Positions 42,390-52,200 of a stretch of 60,653 nt of DNA are shown piece after piece. The notes beneath the pieces were generated by a model. That model had not been told where the DNA came from and did no database searches. It saw only the letters and a list, made by a program, of their open reading frames with translations. Within the stretch, counting starts at the first letter, position 1; every line of letters starts with the position of its first letter. The stretch comes from Clostridia bacterium (GTDB taxonomy: Bacteria; Bacillota; Clostridia; Christensenellales; Borkfalkiaceae): the NCBI GenBank assembly GCA_017887095.1, contig JAGHIT010000090.1, forward strand, positions 1-60,653, written 5' to 3'. A program made the translations under genes and the position numbers.

Positions 42390-45113
42390 TTACGCCTTGA
42401 AACTGACTTTCCAAATCTCCGCAAACGGACTCATATAAGGCGTTGCGGGAGAATAGAGCGAGGCTGCATCGATCACATCGCTGTTGTATACATAGATATC
42501 ACTTCTCTGATAGAGCGGGAATTCGACCGCCAGCTCCATAACAAGGTCGGTTGCCTCACGGTAAATCAACGCACGCTCACTCTGAATGATCGTCTCACGA
42601 CCCGCATCGATCAAATCGCTCAGTTCATTGATGATCCGATCTTCTTCCGCCGTAGCATTGTCCTGCGTGATAAGATAATCATAACCCCAGTTAAGAACGG
42701 AAGTTGCACGGCTGTCCTTATGATAGACCTGATACATATCGGGATCCACCGTCGAAGTCCAGGCAGCCGCCCAAACAGCAAGACCGCCGCTTGCGAGCTT
42801 ATAAAGCGCACGCGCGTCGTTGACGACGGTCGTCTTGATCCCGTTTTCATTAAGGATCTCGCTCGCTCTCAGGAAGGTCGAATATGCAGGGTGGTCATAC
42901 GTTTCACCCGCAACCGTGAGCGTGACTTCGATCGGCTCGTTGTTTTCATCGTACCAAACCCCGTTGCTATACGTGCAGCCACCCTCATAAAGGAAGTCTC
43001 GCGCCGCAGCAAACTTCGCATCAAACTCATAATAAGGTTCGGGATTCCAACGCTCGACACCGTCATTCGGGAATTCGTTGTATACCCAGCTGACCAGCGA
43101 GAAGTTACGATAAACAGGCGTAGAAAGCGTGCCGGGATAATATGTCTGAACGAGTGTAGGATCAAAAACAGTCATCAGTGCACGGCGGATATAGATATTT
43201 GGAATAAACTTGGCGTTAATTCCGATATATCCGTAACCCGCAGAACGGACTGTTGTATAAGAGAGGAAGCTGTTTGCATCGATCGTAGCAAGATTCTCAC
43301 TCGTCGCGCTCGGATCGCCGACATCGATGCTCTTACCCGTCAGAGCGCTGACCATCTGCGTGGTCTGCAACACTTTGTACTGCACATGCTTGATCTTGGC
43401 GTTGTAGATCTCCCCTTCATTGCCGCCCACCGTCACAAAATTATCATTGCGAAGGAGGTAAACAATGTTGCTGGAGTTGAAATTCTCGCGAAGATTCACG
43501 AAACTGTCGACGGAAGCCTGCGTCTGATTTCCGTTTGCATCCGTCTCCCAAAGTAGCGTCTCATCATACATTGTAGACGCCTGATAGACGCCGGCGCCGA
43601 CCGGCACACGGTTGCGGGACTTGACCTGATTCATAAAGGTCACAGACATGAATTCAACGCCGAAGTTAGAACTGTACGTTGTATCGTTCATTGCCGCCAT
43701 CGTCAGTTCGGGCGTGGAATAGTAGTGCATGGGCGCAACGGAGAACGCGAAGTTCCACTTCGCCTTGGGGTCTACGCCGTTGATCGTTATCTGCAGCATG
43801 TTGTATTCGCCCTCGGCATAGTTTGCGCCGGTCTTGTCAAACTCGGATGCATCCAGCATCTGAATCCCGGAGATATTGGGAACGGCAAGACCCCCGGCAA
43901 CTTGCTTGATTGCTCCGTAGTATGCCTCTTTTGCTTCGCCGGCAAAAGTCGTAAGCATGGTCGAACCGGTCGAATAGCCGTTCATGATATCGATGACCGA
44001 CTTATCGTTATAACAGAGCGCCTCATACGCATAATCAAGCGCCTCTTCCATCGTGTAATCTTCGTTCCGATCGACGCCCTGCCAATCGATCACGAAGTTA
44101 CCGTTCTCGTCCTTCAGATAAACCGTTCCGCTGATGACCGAAGGGTCGAGCACGCGGCTGATCAGCCCGAGTTCAAGGAAGAATCCCTGCCAAACCTTAT
44201 CCATATCGAGGTCATAGCCGTCGGTATACGTTCCCGTCTCCTGATCGAGCTGACCGCGGTAGGTATTCATATCGATCCCGTTATAGATCGTCTGAAGCTC
44301 GTTCTTGAATTCCGCCTTGATCGCCTCAATGTCCGCTTTGATGTCATCCTCACCGTAAGGAACAAACAAATCGGTAATGTTTCCGTTATTGGATCCGGCA
44401 TTCTGGCTGTCGTAATCCTCAAACTGCGCACGGCGCTGACTGTTATAAGTATTGACACGGGTCTGCCATGCGGTCGTATCCGAAGGATCATCCGCATATT
44501 CCAAAATAGCATAAGCGCGCATGCGAGCGAGACCGTTGTAGGTTTCGTCGAAAGCGGATGCAGATTCCTCCGTCGCATTCGGATTCTGCGTCGTGTAAGC
44601 GCGCAGCCCGACGATATCGGTGGAATATAAGGTATTTGACCCCGTATAGTTGGGATCGAGATACATATAGAGGTTGAACAGAACGTCATGCGCCGTCAGA
44701 TCAACGCCGTCCGAGAATTTAATCCCGTTTTTGAGCACGATCTGATAGACGGTCGTCGCAGCGCTGTCACCGTTCGTTGTCGGCTGACCGGATGCGGTAT
44801 ACATCGTCTCGTTATAGTCAAGAGCAACAACGGGCTCATCCACCCCGTAAGTGACTTCCTCACCATCAGGATCGGAGCCGAGCAGAGCGATTTGTGTCTG
44901 TCCGACGACGTTGGAATCGTAGAGCGACGTCGCAAAGAACGGATTGAACACATTGTCGAAAGCGCCCGAGCTGATGGTCAACGCACGGTCTTCATTCAAC
45001 TGTGTAGGATCGCCGCCGCTAGGACCGCTATCGGGTGTGCAGGCCGCGAACAGCGGCACCGCCATCGCGGCGGCAAGCCCTATCCCTGCCAGACGCGTCC
45101 ATGTTTTTTTCAT
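42390..45113 (-). CDS. oppA: Oversized oligopeptide-binding lipoprotein OppA
   Basis: A 907-residue solute-binding protein of the SBP_bac_5 family, against about 520-600 for usual OppA. The lipobox is LFAAC (Cys25). The frame can be extended upstream, but the start ATG 45113 has AGGAGGAAACTGTT. Family features: an N-terminal lobe starting DRALTISSGAFDNVFNPFF, the NGIKFSDGVDLTAHDVLFNLYMYLDP region, and a C-terminal lobe with FIPNIYIRRALMTVFDP. Roughly 230-250 extra residues (about 190-430, rich in Asp, Tyr, Asn and Gln) are inserted after the DPNYTG strand. It captures extracellular peptides and delivers them to OppBC. Confidence 0.93.
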   Translation of the reverse strand: MKKTWTRLAGIGLAAAMAVPLFAACTPDSGPSGGDPTQLNEDRALTISSGAFDNVFNPFFATSLYDSNVVGQTQIALLGSDPDGEEVTYGVDEPVVALDYNETMYTASGQPTTNGDSAATTVYQIVLKNGIKFSDGVDLTAHDVLFNLYMYLDPNYTGSNTLYSTDIVGLRAYTTQNPNATEESASAFDETYNGLARMRAYAILEYADDPSDTTAWQTRVNTYNSQRRAQFEDYDSQNAGSNNGNITDLFVPYGEDDIKADIEAIKAEFKNELQTIYNGIDMNTYRGQLDQETGTYTDGYDLDMDKVWQGFFLELGLISRVLDPSVISGTVYLKDENGNFVIDWQGVDRNEDYTMEEALDYAYEALCYNDKSVIDIMNGYSTGSTMLTTFAGEAKEAYYGAIKQVAGGLAVPNISGIQMLDASEFDKTGANYAEGEYNMLQITINGVDPKAKWNFAFSVAPMHYYSTPELTMAAMNDTTYSSNFGVEFMSVTFMNQVKSRNRVPVGAGVYQASTMYDETLLWETDANGNQTQASVDSFVNLRENFNSSNIVYLLRNDNFVTVGGNEGEIYNAKIKHVQYKVLQTTQMVSALTGKSIDVGDPSATSENLATIDANSFLSYTTVRSAGYGYIGINAKFIPNIYIRRALMTVFDPTLVQTYYPGTLSTPVYRNFSLVSWVYNEFPNDGVERWNPEPYYEFDAKFAAARDFLYEGGCTYSNGVWYDENNEPIEVTLTVAGETYDHPAYSTFLRASEILNENGIKTTVVNDARALYKLASGGLAVWAAAWTSTVDPDMYQVYHKDSRATSVLNWGYDYLITQDNATAEEDRIINELSDLIDAGRETIIQSERALIYREATDLVMELAVEFPLYQRSDIYVYNSDVIDAASLYSPATPYMSPFAEIWKVSFKA

Positions 45114-45148
45114 AACAGTTTCCTCCTGTTTATTCCTGTATTCGTTTG

Positions 45149-45164
45149 CGCGGCAGGCGCCGCG
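45149..45164 (-). repeat. GC hairpin ahead of oppA
   Basis: CGCGGC-GCCT-GCCGCG on the minus strand lies in the 77-base gap between the InlB-type lipoprotein and oppA. No T-run follows, so it is more likely an mRNA-processing or stabilising hairpin than a terminator. It could raise oppA mRNA relative to the gene upstream. Confidence 0.5.
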
Positions 45165-45190
45165 ATTCAAATTAGGTATCGAGCCGAAGC

Positions 45191-46495
45191 TTACAGTCCA
45201 AGCATATTATCGGACGTATTACCCGTATATTCCGCTTTTCCCGTAACCGTACTTTCCTCAGAGCCGGCTCCGTCGATCCAGTTATCATCCGCAAGGATAC
45301 AATAAAAGCCTCTTTGCGCCTCCTCCTCGCGCTCGGCGTTGATCGTTCTGATCGTACATCCTTCCAGTGCAACATCCCTGAACACACCGCCATCGAAGGA
45401 ACCCGCAAGGAATGCAACGGTAATTTCCGGCTTGGGATCGGAAGTGTCGTCAAACCAACCTGACCAGACAGTGAGACTGACTTCTTCGAAAACAAGATCC
45501 TCCACCGTTCCGGACATGACGCCGAATATTGAACGAACGCGCGTAAGTTCTCTTGCGCGGACACGGGTTCGGAAATCCACTCCTGTGATCGCATGCCCGT
45601 TCCCGTAAATCGTTCCGGTGAACGACGTAAGAGCGTCCCACTCCGCCGGCTCACCGTTGCGGTTGCTGAAGTCGACGTCAGATACAAGATACCAATTGCT
45701 GTTGGACATCAGACGCGTGCTTGAAGAAAGCGTGTCCTGAGAAAGAACGGTAAAATTCCCCACAAGATAACGCGCATAGAGATTGAACTGAGCTTCACCG
45801 TTTTCCGGATATACCGCGTTCTCGACCGTGAGCGGCTCGGTCATCTCCTCATCGAGATAGAACGAAAGCAACGTATAAGTCTGATCTCCGATCGTCTGTG
45901 TGCGCACTCTGCTGCGGACATAATCCTCGCGGACAACGGAATTGCCGTACGCATCCGGATCATAGAGCATGGAAAGAAAACTTGCGCCGAAGGAAACACG
46001 GTACGTCGTTTCCAGCGGAACGAGCTCGCCGCCGATCGACAGATTGATGACAACCTCACCGCGCTGCGCCCACTCTGCGCGAAGCGTGATATCGCCTGTC
46101 ACGCGATCCGTCTTAAAATCCCAGTATTCTTCCGCGGTTCCCGTTTCATTCCCCTCGGCATCGAACAGCACCTGTTTCCACCCGAGAAGATCGTATCCGG
46201 AACGGGTGGGAACGGAAATGATATCCAACGCACCGGCGCCTGCGGGAGTATATCCCGGCTCAACGGTAAGCGAATTTTCCTGCACTCGGACATAATTGTA
46301 CTGTGTAGGGATGCTGGGATCGAAAGACCCGCCGTTCGCATCGTATACGACTTCATGCACCCAGCCGCGATCGATGATCTGATCCTCATCGTTTGCCGTA
46401 GAACAGGCGCACAACACACCCGCGGCAATCACCGCCATCAGGGCTGTAACGAGAATCAGAAGCAAATTGCGTCTTTTCTTTTTCATACTTTTCAA
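45191..46495 (-). CDS. Lipoprotein with InlB-type B-repeat
   Basis: A 434-residue lipoprotein with lipobox VLCAC (Cys31). After the anchor comes an InlB B-repeat/Flg_new unit (VHEVVYDANGGSFDPS to VTGDITLRAEWAQ, with a GYDLLGWKQ core), then a beta-rich domain containing GNFTVLSQDTLSS and a GTIYGNGHAITGVDF segment, which looks like a GLUG or right-handed beta-helix repeat. I use a TTG start at 46495 because GGAGG lies 8 bases upstream of it; ATG 46510 contains that same GGAGG inside its coding sequence and ATG 46486 is too far from it. It is the first gene behind the promoter at 46581-46609 and is followed by oppA. Probably a surface adhesin or a helper of peptide capture. Confidence 0.82.
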   Translation of the reverse strand: MKSMKKKRRNLLLILVTALMAVIAAGVLCACSTANDEDQIIDRGWVHEVVYDANGGSFDPSIPTQYNYVRVQENSLTVEPGYTPAGAGALDIISVPTRSGYDLLGWKQVLFDAEGNETGTAEEYWDFKTDRVTGDITLRAEWAQRGEVVINLSIGGELVPLETTYRVSFGASFLSMLYDPDAYGNSVVREDYVRSRVRTQTIGDQTYTLLSFYLDEEMTEPLTVENAVYPENGEAQFNLYARYLVGNFTVLSQDTLSSSTRLMSNSNWYLVSDVDFSNRNGEPAEWDALTSFTGTIYGNGHAITGVDFRTRVRARELTRVRSIFGVMSGTVEDLVFEEVSLTVWSGWFDDTSDPKPEITVAFLAGSFDGGVFRDVALEGCTIRTINAEREEEAQRGFYCILADDNWIDGAGSEESTVTGKAEYTGNTSDNMLGL

Positions 46496-46580
46496 GGCAC
46501 TTGCCTCCATGCATGCGGGAACTCCGCTGTCTTTTTTCGATTGTTCATGCGATACACAAAAGAATCACAATAATATCACT

Positions 46581-46609
46581 ATTATAATCGTAATATGCGT
46601 AAAAGTCAA
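46581..46609 (-). promoter_or_regulatory. Promoter of the lipoprotein-opp operon
   Basis: TTGACT (46609-46604), 17-base spacer, TATAAT (46586-46581), giving an 80-base leader. No terminator is visible between the stop at 46654 and this promoter, so read-through from the protease genes is also likely. Confidence 0.83.
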
Positions 46610-46653
46610 GCAATCAAGCCGACTCAGCGCAATTTCCCGTGTTCACAATGCGA

Positions 46654-49218
46654 TCAATCAATGATGACCAAAGTGACCTGATCGGTGAAGGAATTACCGA
46701 AACGATCTGTCGCCGTCACATAGACGAGATATCGTCCCGTATCGCTCAGATCGTAGACGTTTCCCGTTCCCTCCAACTCCGTAAATGAACCGTCCTCCGT
46801 GAGAATGTCGGTCCGATAGACCGCATCGACCGAGACCACGATCTCCTCCGAAGCCGAAGCGTTGTCCGTTACCGTAAGTCCGAGGTCAGACAACAGTCGA
46901 GCAACGTCCGATGCATCGGAAACAGCCTCATCGTGCAACAATAACGTATAGGCAGGAACATGGATCGAAGGCGTCTCGGATTCCGCCGCGCGTACGTCTG
47001 CAGAAGTGAGCATATCCGCATAGATCTCGACATAACTCAGCATCGAATCGGTTTCCACATGATAATACTGACTCGTACGATCATAGGAAGGGCTTCCGGA
47101 TGCAACAAAAACGACCAAATCGTCAGCCCCGTCCGCAAAAGTATCCGCAGCCATCTCGACCGCCTGATCCCCGATCGTACGCGCAAACAGGATTACCGTA
47201 CGAAGGGAACGGCAGTCATCAAATGCCCCTTCATAAATTTTCGTCAGGCTGGAATCCGCATCCGCATTGACCGTGACCGTCTCAAGTGAAGTGCAACCCG
47301 CAAAGGCATAGGCACCGATCGACGAAAGAGTCTGAGGCAGCACGACAGACACCAGCTTGCTGCAACCGCGGAAGGTATCCCCAGGCAAATCAAACGTATT
47401 CACTGCAAAGAAACCGGAAGGCGCAAGATTCCTCAGATCGATCGACGTAAGTCCGCTGTTCTGAAACACACCTTCTCCCATTTCAAGCACACCGTCCATC
47501 TGAACGGATTCCAGTGATGTACAATCCTTGAAAGCGTGGGCGCCGACTTTTGCCGTACGCTGCGCAAGCGATACAGATTCAAGCATACTACAGCCTTCGA
47601 ACGCACTCTCTCCCACCGATTCAAGAGGCAATGCAGAAAGATCGATCGAAGCAAGTGACGCGCAGCCATAGAAAGCATATGCCGGAATACGTTCAACGGC
47701 GCAGCCTGCGGCAAACGAAACGCTGCGCAAAGAAGTGCCGCGGAATGCCCCTTCCGCGATCGCTGCTGCGTATGCCGGAACCGTAATGCGATCCGAGCCG
47801 CCCGCATATCCGAGCAACGTACGGCAGGATGCGTTCAGATAAACAAATCCTTCCTGCTCAAAGGTCTGCAACGAATCACATCCATCAAATGCACCTTCCC
47901 CGATATCACTGACCCCGTCCGCTCCTACGACGGATACCAGCGAGGTACAACCGGAGAATGCATGCGCTCCGATCGAAGAAATACTTGACGGGAGAGAAAC
48001 GTTCTGAACATAGGTATTGCCCGCGAAGGCATCATCCGCTATCCCGATCACGGGAAGATTGCGGTAGACCGAAGGCACGTTCACCTCAGCGGAATTTCCG
48101 GTGTACTGCTCTAAATAACAGTAGCGAGACTCTACAACAAAGGAGAACTCATCGTAGGGGATCTCCGGCGAAAGCAGCATATCGCGTTCCGCAGGATCGG
48201 AGAGCGAAAACGATGCCCCGCTCTCCGTCATGAGCGCAGGCGCGGTGCCGCCATAGAAAGCGTTCACGCGTGCAATCTGCTCTCCGCTGAGCGCACTTCT
48301 TTTCTCTACATAGAGAATCAAAGTCTCGCTCTCATTGACAAAAGTCAGCGATGCATATGCAGACGAACGCGTCCACTGCGCATACAGTGTGACCGAACCG
48401 CTCTCGAAGTGTCCCATCTCCTCGCCGACGGGCTGTCTGCCCGCCTCATCATACGACCAGTAGCCGAAGGTATAGACGGGCGCGCCCATCGCCTCCGTGA
48501 GCGCCGCCGTAAACGTCTCGTCCGCACTCACATCGAGCGGCTCACCCTCGTTCGCCGTTGCCGTGACCGGAGTCACCGTCGCCGCAACGGGAAGATTGGG
48601 CATCAGCGTGACGGCAATATTCGTCTGACGTTCATGCCAGTGCGCATAAACGGTAATATCCTGCGCAGGGATCGTGTCAAAAACATAGGGAGTCGTCCCC
48701 TCCGCATCCGTGAACCAACCGTCAAAGACATAGTTCGCGAGGATGGGTGATTCAGGCGCCGCCAACGCCTCCCCCGCTTCGCCGGTGACATCGTTGACGT
48801 GCGAGCCGCCGCGACTGTCGAACGTGACCGTATAGAGCTTCGTCCACTTGGCGTAGACGGTGATATCCGCCGCGGGCATGGTGTTTGTCGCAAAGATAAA
48901 TTCGCGGGTATACTTTGCATCCCAGTACCAGCCGTCAAAACGATACCCTTCTCGGGTGGGCTCTTCCGGCGCCACCAAATAAGCATGCTTTGCATAATTG
49001 ACGGCATCAACGGGTGTACCGCCGCAGCTGTCGAAGGAAAGACGGTATCCTGTCTGCTCACCCGATTCCGAAGACGGGAGCGTCGTATCGATCGTCGCAT
49101 GATCGCCTGCTCCGCCGGGAAGATCGGGCGTGCGGGACGCACTCGCGTCGCACGCCGCAAAAACCCCTGCGGAAAGAGTAAGTGCAAGAGCCGCCGTTAT
49201 GACAATCCGTTTTTTCAT
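46654..49218 (-). CDS. Lipoprotein with InlB B-repeats and BspA-type leucine-rich repeats
   Basis: An 854-residue lipoprotein with lipobox VFAAC (Cys23). Two clear InlB B-repeats (about 55-128 and 129-193, each with a YRFDGWYWDA or YVFDGWFTDA core and an ITVYAKW/ITVYAHW end) and a third, looser one come first. Residues about 385-720 are LRR_5/BspA repeats with the recurring pattern I-G-x-x-A-F-x-G-C-x-S-L-x-x-V. The last 130 residues form a beta domain ending in DRFGNSFTDQVTLVIID, of the kind used for Ig-like modules. BspA repeats in gut anaerobes bind host or matrix proteins. It begins 3 bases after the protease stop, whose last codons supply the ribosome-binding site, so the two are made together. 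Confidence 0.9.
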   Translation of the reverse strand: MKKRIVITAALALTLSAGVFAACDASASRTPDLPGGAGDHATIDTTLPSSESGEQTGYRLSFDSCGGTPVDAVNYAKHAYLVAPEEPTREGYRFDGWYWDAKYTREFIFATNTMPAADITVYAKWTKLYTVTFDSRGGSHVNDVTGEAGEALAAPESPILANYVFDGWFTDAEGTTPYVFDTIPAQDITVYAHWHERQTNIAVTLMPNLPVAATVTPVTATANEGEPLDVSADETFTAALTEAMGAPVYTFGYWSYDEAGRQPVGEEMGHFESGSVTLYAQWTRSSAYASLTFVNESETLILYVEKRSALSGEQIARVNAFYGGTAPALMTESGASFSLSDPAERDMLLSPEIPYDEFSFVVESRYCYLEQYTGNSAEVNVPSVYRNLPVIGIADDAFAGNTYVQNVSLPSSISSIGAHAFSGCTSLVSVVGADGVSDIGEGAFDGCDSLQTFEQEGFVYLNASCRTLLGYAGGSDRITVPAYAAAIAEGAFRGTSLRSVSFAAGCAVERIPAYAFYGCASLASIDLSALPLESVGESAFEGCSMLESVSLAQRTAKVGAHAFKDCTSLESVQMDGVLEMGEGVFQNSGLTSIDLRNLAPSGFFAVNTFDLPGDTFRGCSKLVSVVLPQTLSSIGAYAFAGCTSLETVTVNADADSSLTKIYEGAFDDCRSLRTVILFARTIGDQAVEMAADTFADGADDLVVFVASGSPSYDRTSQYYHVETDSMLSYVEIYADMLTSADVRAAESETPSIHVPAYTLLLHDEAVSDASDVARLLSDLGLTVTDNASASEEIVVSVDAVYRTDILTEDGSFTELEGTGNVYDLSDTGRYLVYVTATDRFGNSFTDQVTLVIID

Positions 49219-49221
49219 TGC

Positions 49222-52200
49222 TTACTCCTCCTCACCGTTTGTTTCCGCAGAATTATCCTCAGCGGATTCCGAGTTTGTCTCTGTCTGACTCTCGCAGACT
49301 TCTTCAGACGATCCTTCGGAAGAGTCTTCGGAAACCTCCGCATCCGACGCATCCTCTGCCACACTTTCAGCAATGATTGCGTCATCCGGCGATTCTTCTG
49401 AGTTTTCTCCGTCCGGAGCTTTATCCGTGTTCTTCTTTCTGCGCAGCAACAGAAGCACAACGACCACAACTGCAACGACCACTACCACGCCTGCAACGCT
49501 CAGACCGATGATCAGGCCAAGGTTGCTCGACGTACCGGGATCCGGCGCAGGATCGATGCCGGGACCGGAATCCGGCGTCTCGCCCTTCAGCTCGGCAATT
49601 TTCGCAACTGCGCTCTGAAGTTTATCGACGTAGTCGGCAAGGAACGCCTTCTGCCCTTCCGTGAGCATGTTGTAATTGGTATTCATCTGCGTGACTTCCG
49701 CTTCGTCCTCAAGCGTAAGCGCATCAACGTCAAGCGCGATCAACCAATCAAGAATGGCTTGTGTTCCGCTTTCGATCACCTCTGCCGTATACTGCTGCTC
49801 TCCGAAGAAGAACTCATAAATGACAGACTCAAATCCGGTTGCATTGACGGGAATGATCATATCTGCCATCTGATAGCCGATCATGTAGGTGAAGTTGTTG
49901 TACATCTCGATCAGTGTGATCGTCTCCGTAGCATCCGTCGTCGCCTCAACGGCAGGAGCCTCCAACCCCTTGAAAATATACTTAGGATAGTATTCACGAG
50001 GAACCGTATTGATCGAATCGGCAATCAATCCGATGCCCATATAGAAGAACGCACTGGGTCCGATACTCTTAACGGATGCCGGGATCTCGACCGCATGAAT
50101 ATTACGGCAATATGCCATAGCGAAGTCACCGACGCGGCTGGTGCCGTCAAGGATCACATAAGGCCGCATATTTTCACCGACTTCACGCATCTGCAGACCG
50201 TTGGGCACGGAAACCAGTTCATATGTTCCGTTCTCCAGATAACGATAAAGCCCGCCGTACGAAGCGTCCACAAAGAAGGTCTCATTGGCTTCGTCAACGG
50301 TGATCTGAAGAAGTCCGGAACAACCTGCAAATGCGGGCGAACCTATGATCTCAAGCGACGCAGGCAAATGAATCGTTCGAATACGGGAATTGAAGAACGC
50401 TCCTCCGCCCAAGCCGACAAGCTTGTCCCCAAGTTCCACGGCGGTAATATTACCCGTCAAGGCAGAGCCGTTTTCAGTTTCCGTAGGAACATAGAAAGCG
50501 CCGCTATAGATCTGCACCGCGTTAGGAAGCGAAACAGTACCGGAAATGTTCAGACAGTTATAGAATGCATTGTCGCCGATCTCAATCGCATCGCTGAAAT
50601 CGTTATTGCTGATCGCGGTGCCATAGAAGCTGCGCGCATCGAAATATTCAACGCCTGACAAATCGATGTTCCTGACCGCACTTTCCTCAAACGCGCTGAC
50701 GCCGATATAGCTCGTCGCCCCGTTCAAAGTAACATCGGTAAGCGCCGTTGTCTGGAAGAATGCATACGAATCGATAAATTCAACGCCCGAAAGGTCAATG
50801 CTCGTCATTGCCGCATTTCCTGCAAAGGCGTACGAACCGATTGCTTTCACGCTCTCGGGGATAATGATTTCCGAAAGGTAAGGCATGGGCAGAAGCTGCG
50901 TTCCGTCCAAAGCGACAAACGCATAATCACCGATAACACTTGCTCCGTCACGGAATTCGACCCGCATCAGGCGCGTATCGTTGAGGAACACACGATCCGC
51001 CATCGAATCGAGCGAAGCGGAGACGGTAACGTCCGTAAGCACGGGACAATTGGCAAATGCCATTGACCCGAGATCCGTAACGCTGTCAGGCAATACAAGT
51101 TCGGAAATATACGCACCGTTAAACGCATTCGCGCCGATCTGCGTAAGATTTGCATTTTCCGCAAACGTAAGAGAGGTGAGCTGCGCACAGTTCATGAAAG
51201 CGCCGTCTCCGATCGTGCGCACATTGCGTCCGATCGTAATTGCCCCGATTGCAGTACCCATGAACGCCCGCGCGCCAATAGAGGTCACGCTGTCCGGAAT
51301 CTGCACTTCGGAAAGCGAACCGCAGCCATTGAACAAATCAGCGGGAATACTTTCAAGATCGCTGAGGAATACAACGGATTCAAGATCGCCGCAATCCGCG
51401 AATACGCTCTCTCCAAGGTAAGCAAGACTTGCGGGAAGAACGACACGAACGATACCCGTACCGCGGAACGCACGCGCCTCGATGCGTTCAACACCCTCCG
51501 CAACGATCAGCGTCTTGCCGTCCAAAGAACGATTATTCGCATAGGCATTGGCATGGATGACCGCAACGCCTTCTCCTACCGTGACGGTATCGCTGCTGCC
51601 CGCAACGGGATATGCGGGAGGCACAAGGACGGGTTCGTTGCCGCCTACCGTCACCAGCATAACATAAGTCTCGCCTGCATCGATCGTACTCTCTTCGGCA
51701 TAATAGTTGCTGACACCGCGCAAGGAAATTGCTTTCAGCGACGAGCAACCGGAGAATATATCGCTTCCGAGAGAAGTAAGGCGCTCACCGCCGTCAAGCG
51801 TGACGCGTTCCAATGCTGTGCAGCCGCTGAACGCACCGTTCCCGATGGAAACAACGCCTGCGGGAAGATCAAACTGCGCCAAAGAAATACAGTTCATAAA
51901 TGCGCCGTCACCGATCGCGGAACACGTTGCTCCGTCGGCAAACGTAACGGTCGTAAGCGAAGAACAGCCTGCAAAAGCATTCTCGCCGATCCGATCGACG
52001 GGATTATGGAAAACAATGCTCTGCAGCGACGTCATGCCGCGGAATGCGGCAGAAGCCACCGTGGATGCATAGTAATCCAGATGCTCGATTGCCGTTCCCG
52101 CAAAGAAATCGGAATTAAGCTGCGTCGTCTTGCTCAGCGTCACATTCTCAAGAGCGGAACCATAGAACGCACGAGCGCTCCCGAAACGAAGGTTGCTCAG

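Noticed and set aside
42378-43556. Long open frame on the plus strand across the oppA end
   Set aside because: It lies wholly antisense to a well-supported gene, reads as Arg/Ile/Asp-rich sequence without domains, and has no ribosome-binding site. Similar antisense frames at 30426-31637, 32391-33671, 34906-36195, 51553-52905 and 54436-55635 were rejected for the same reason.
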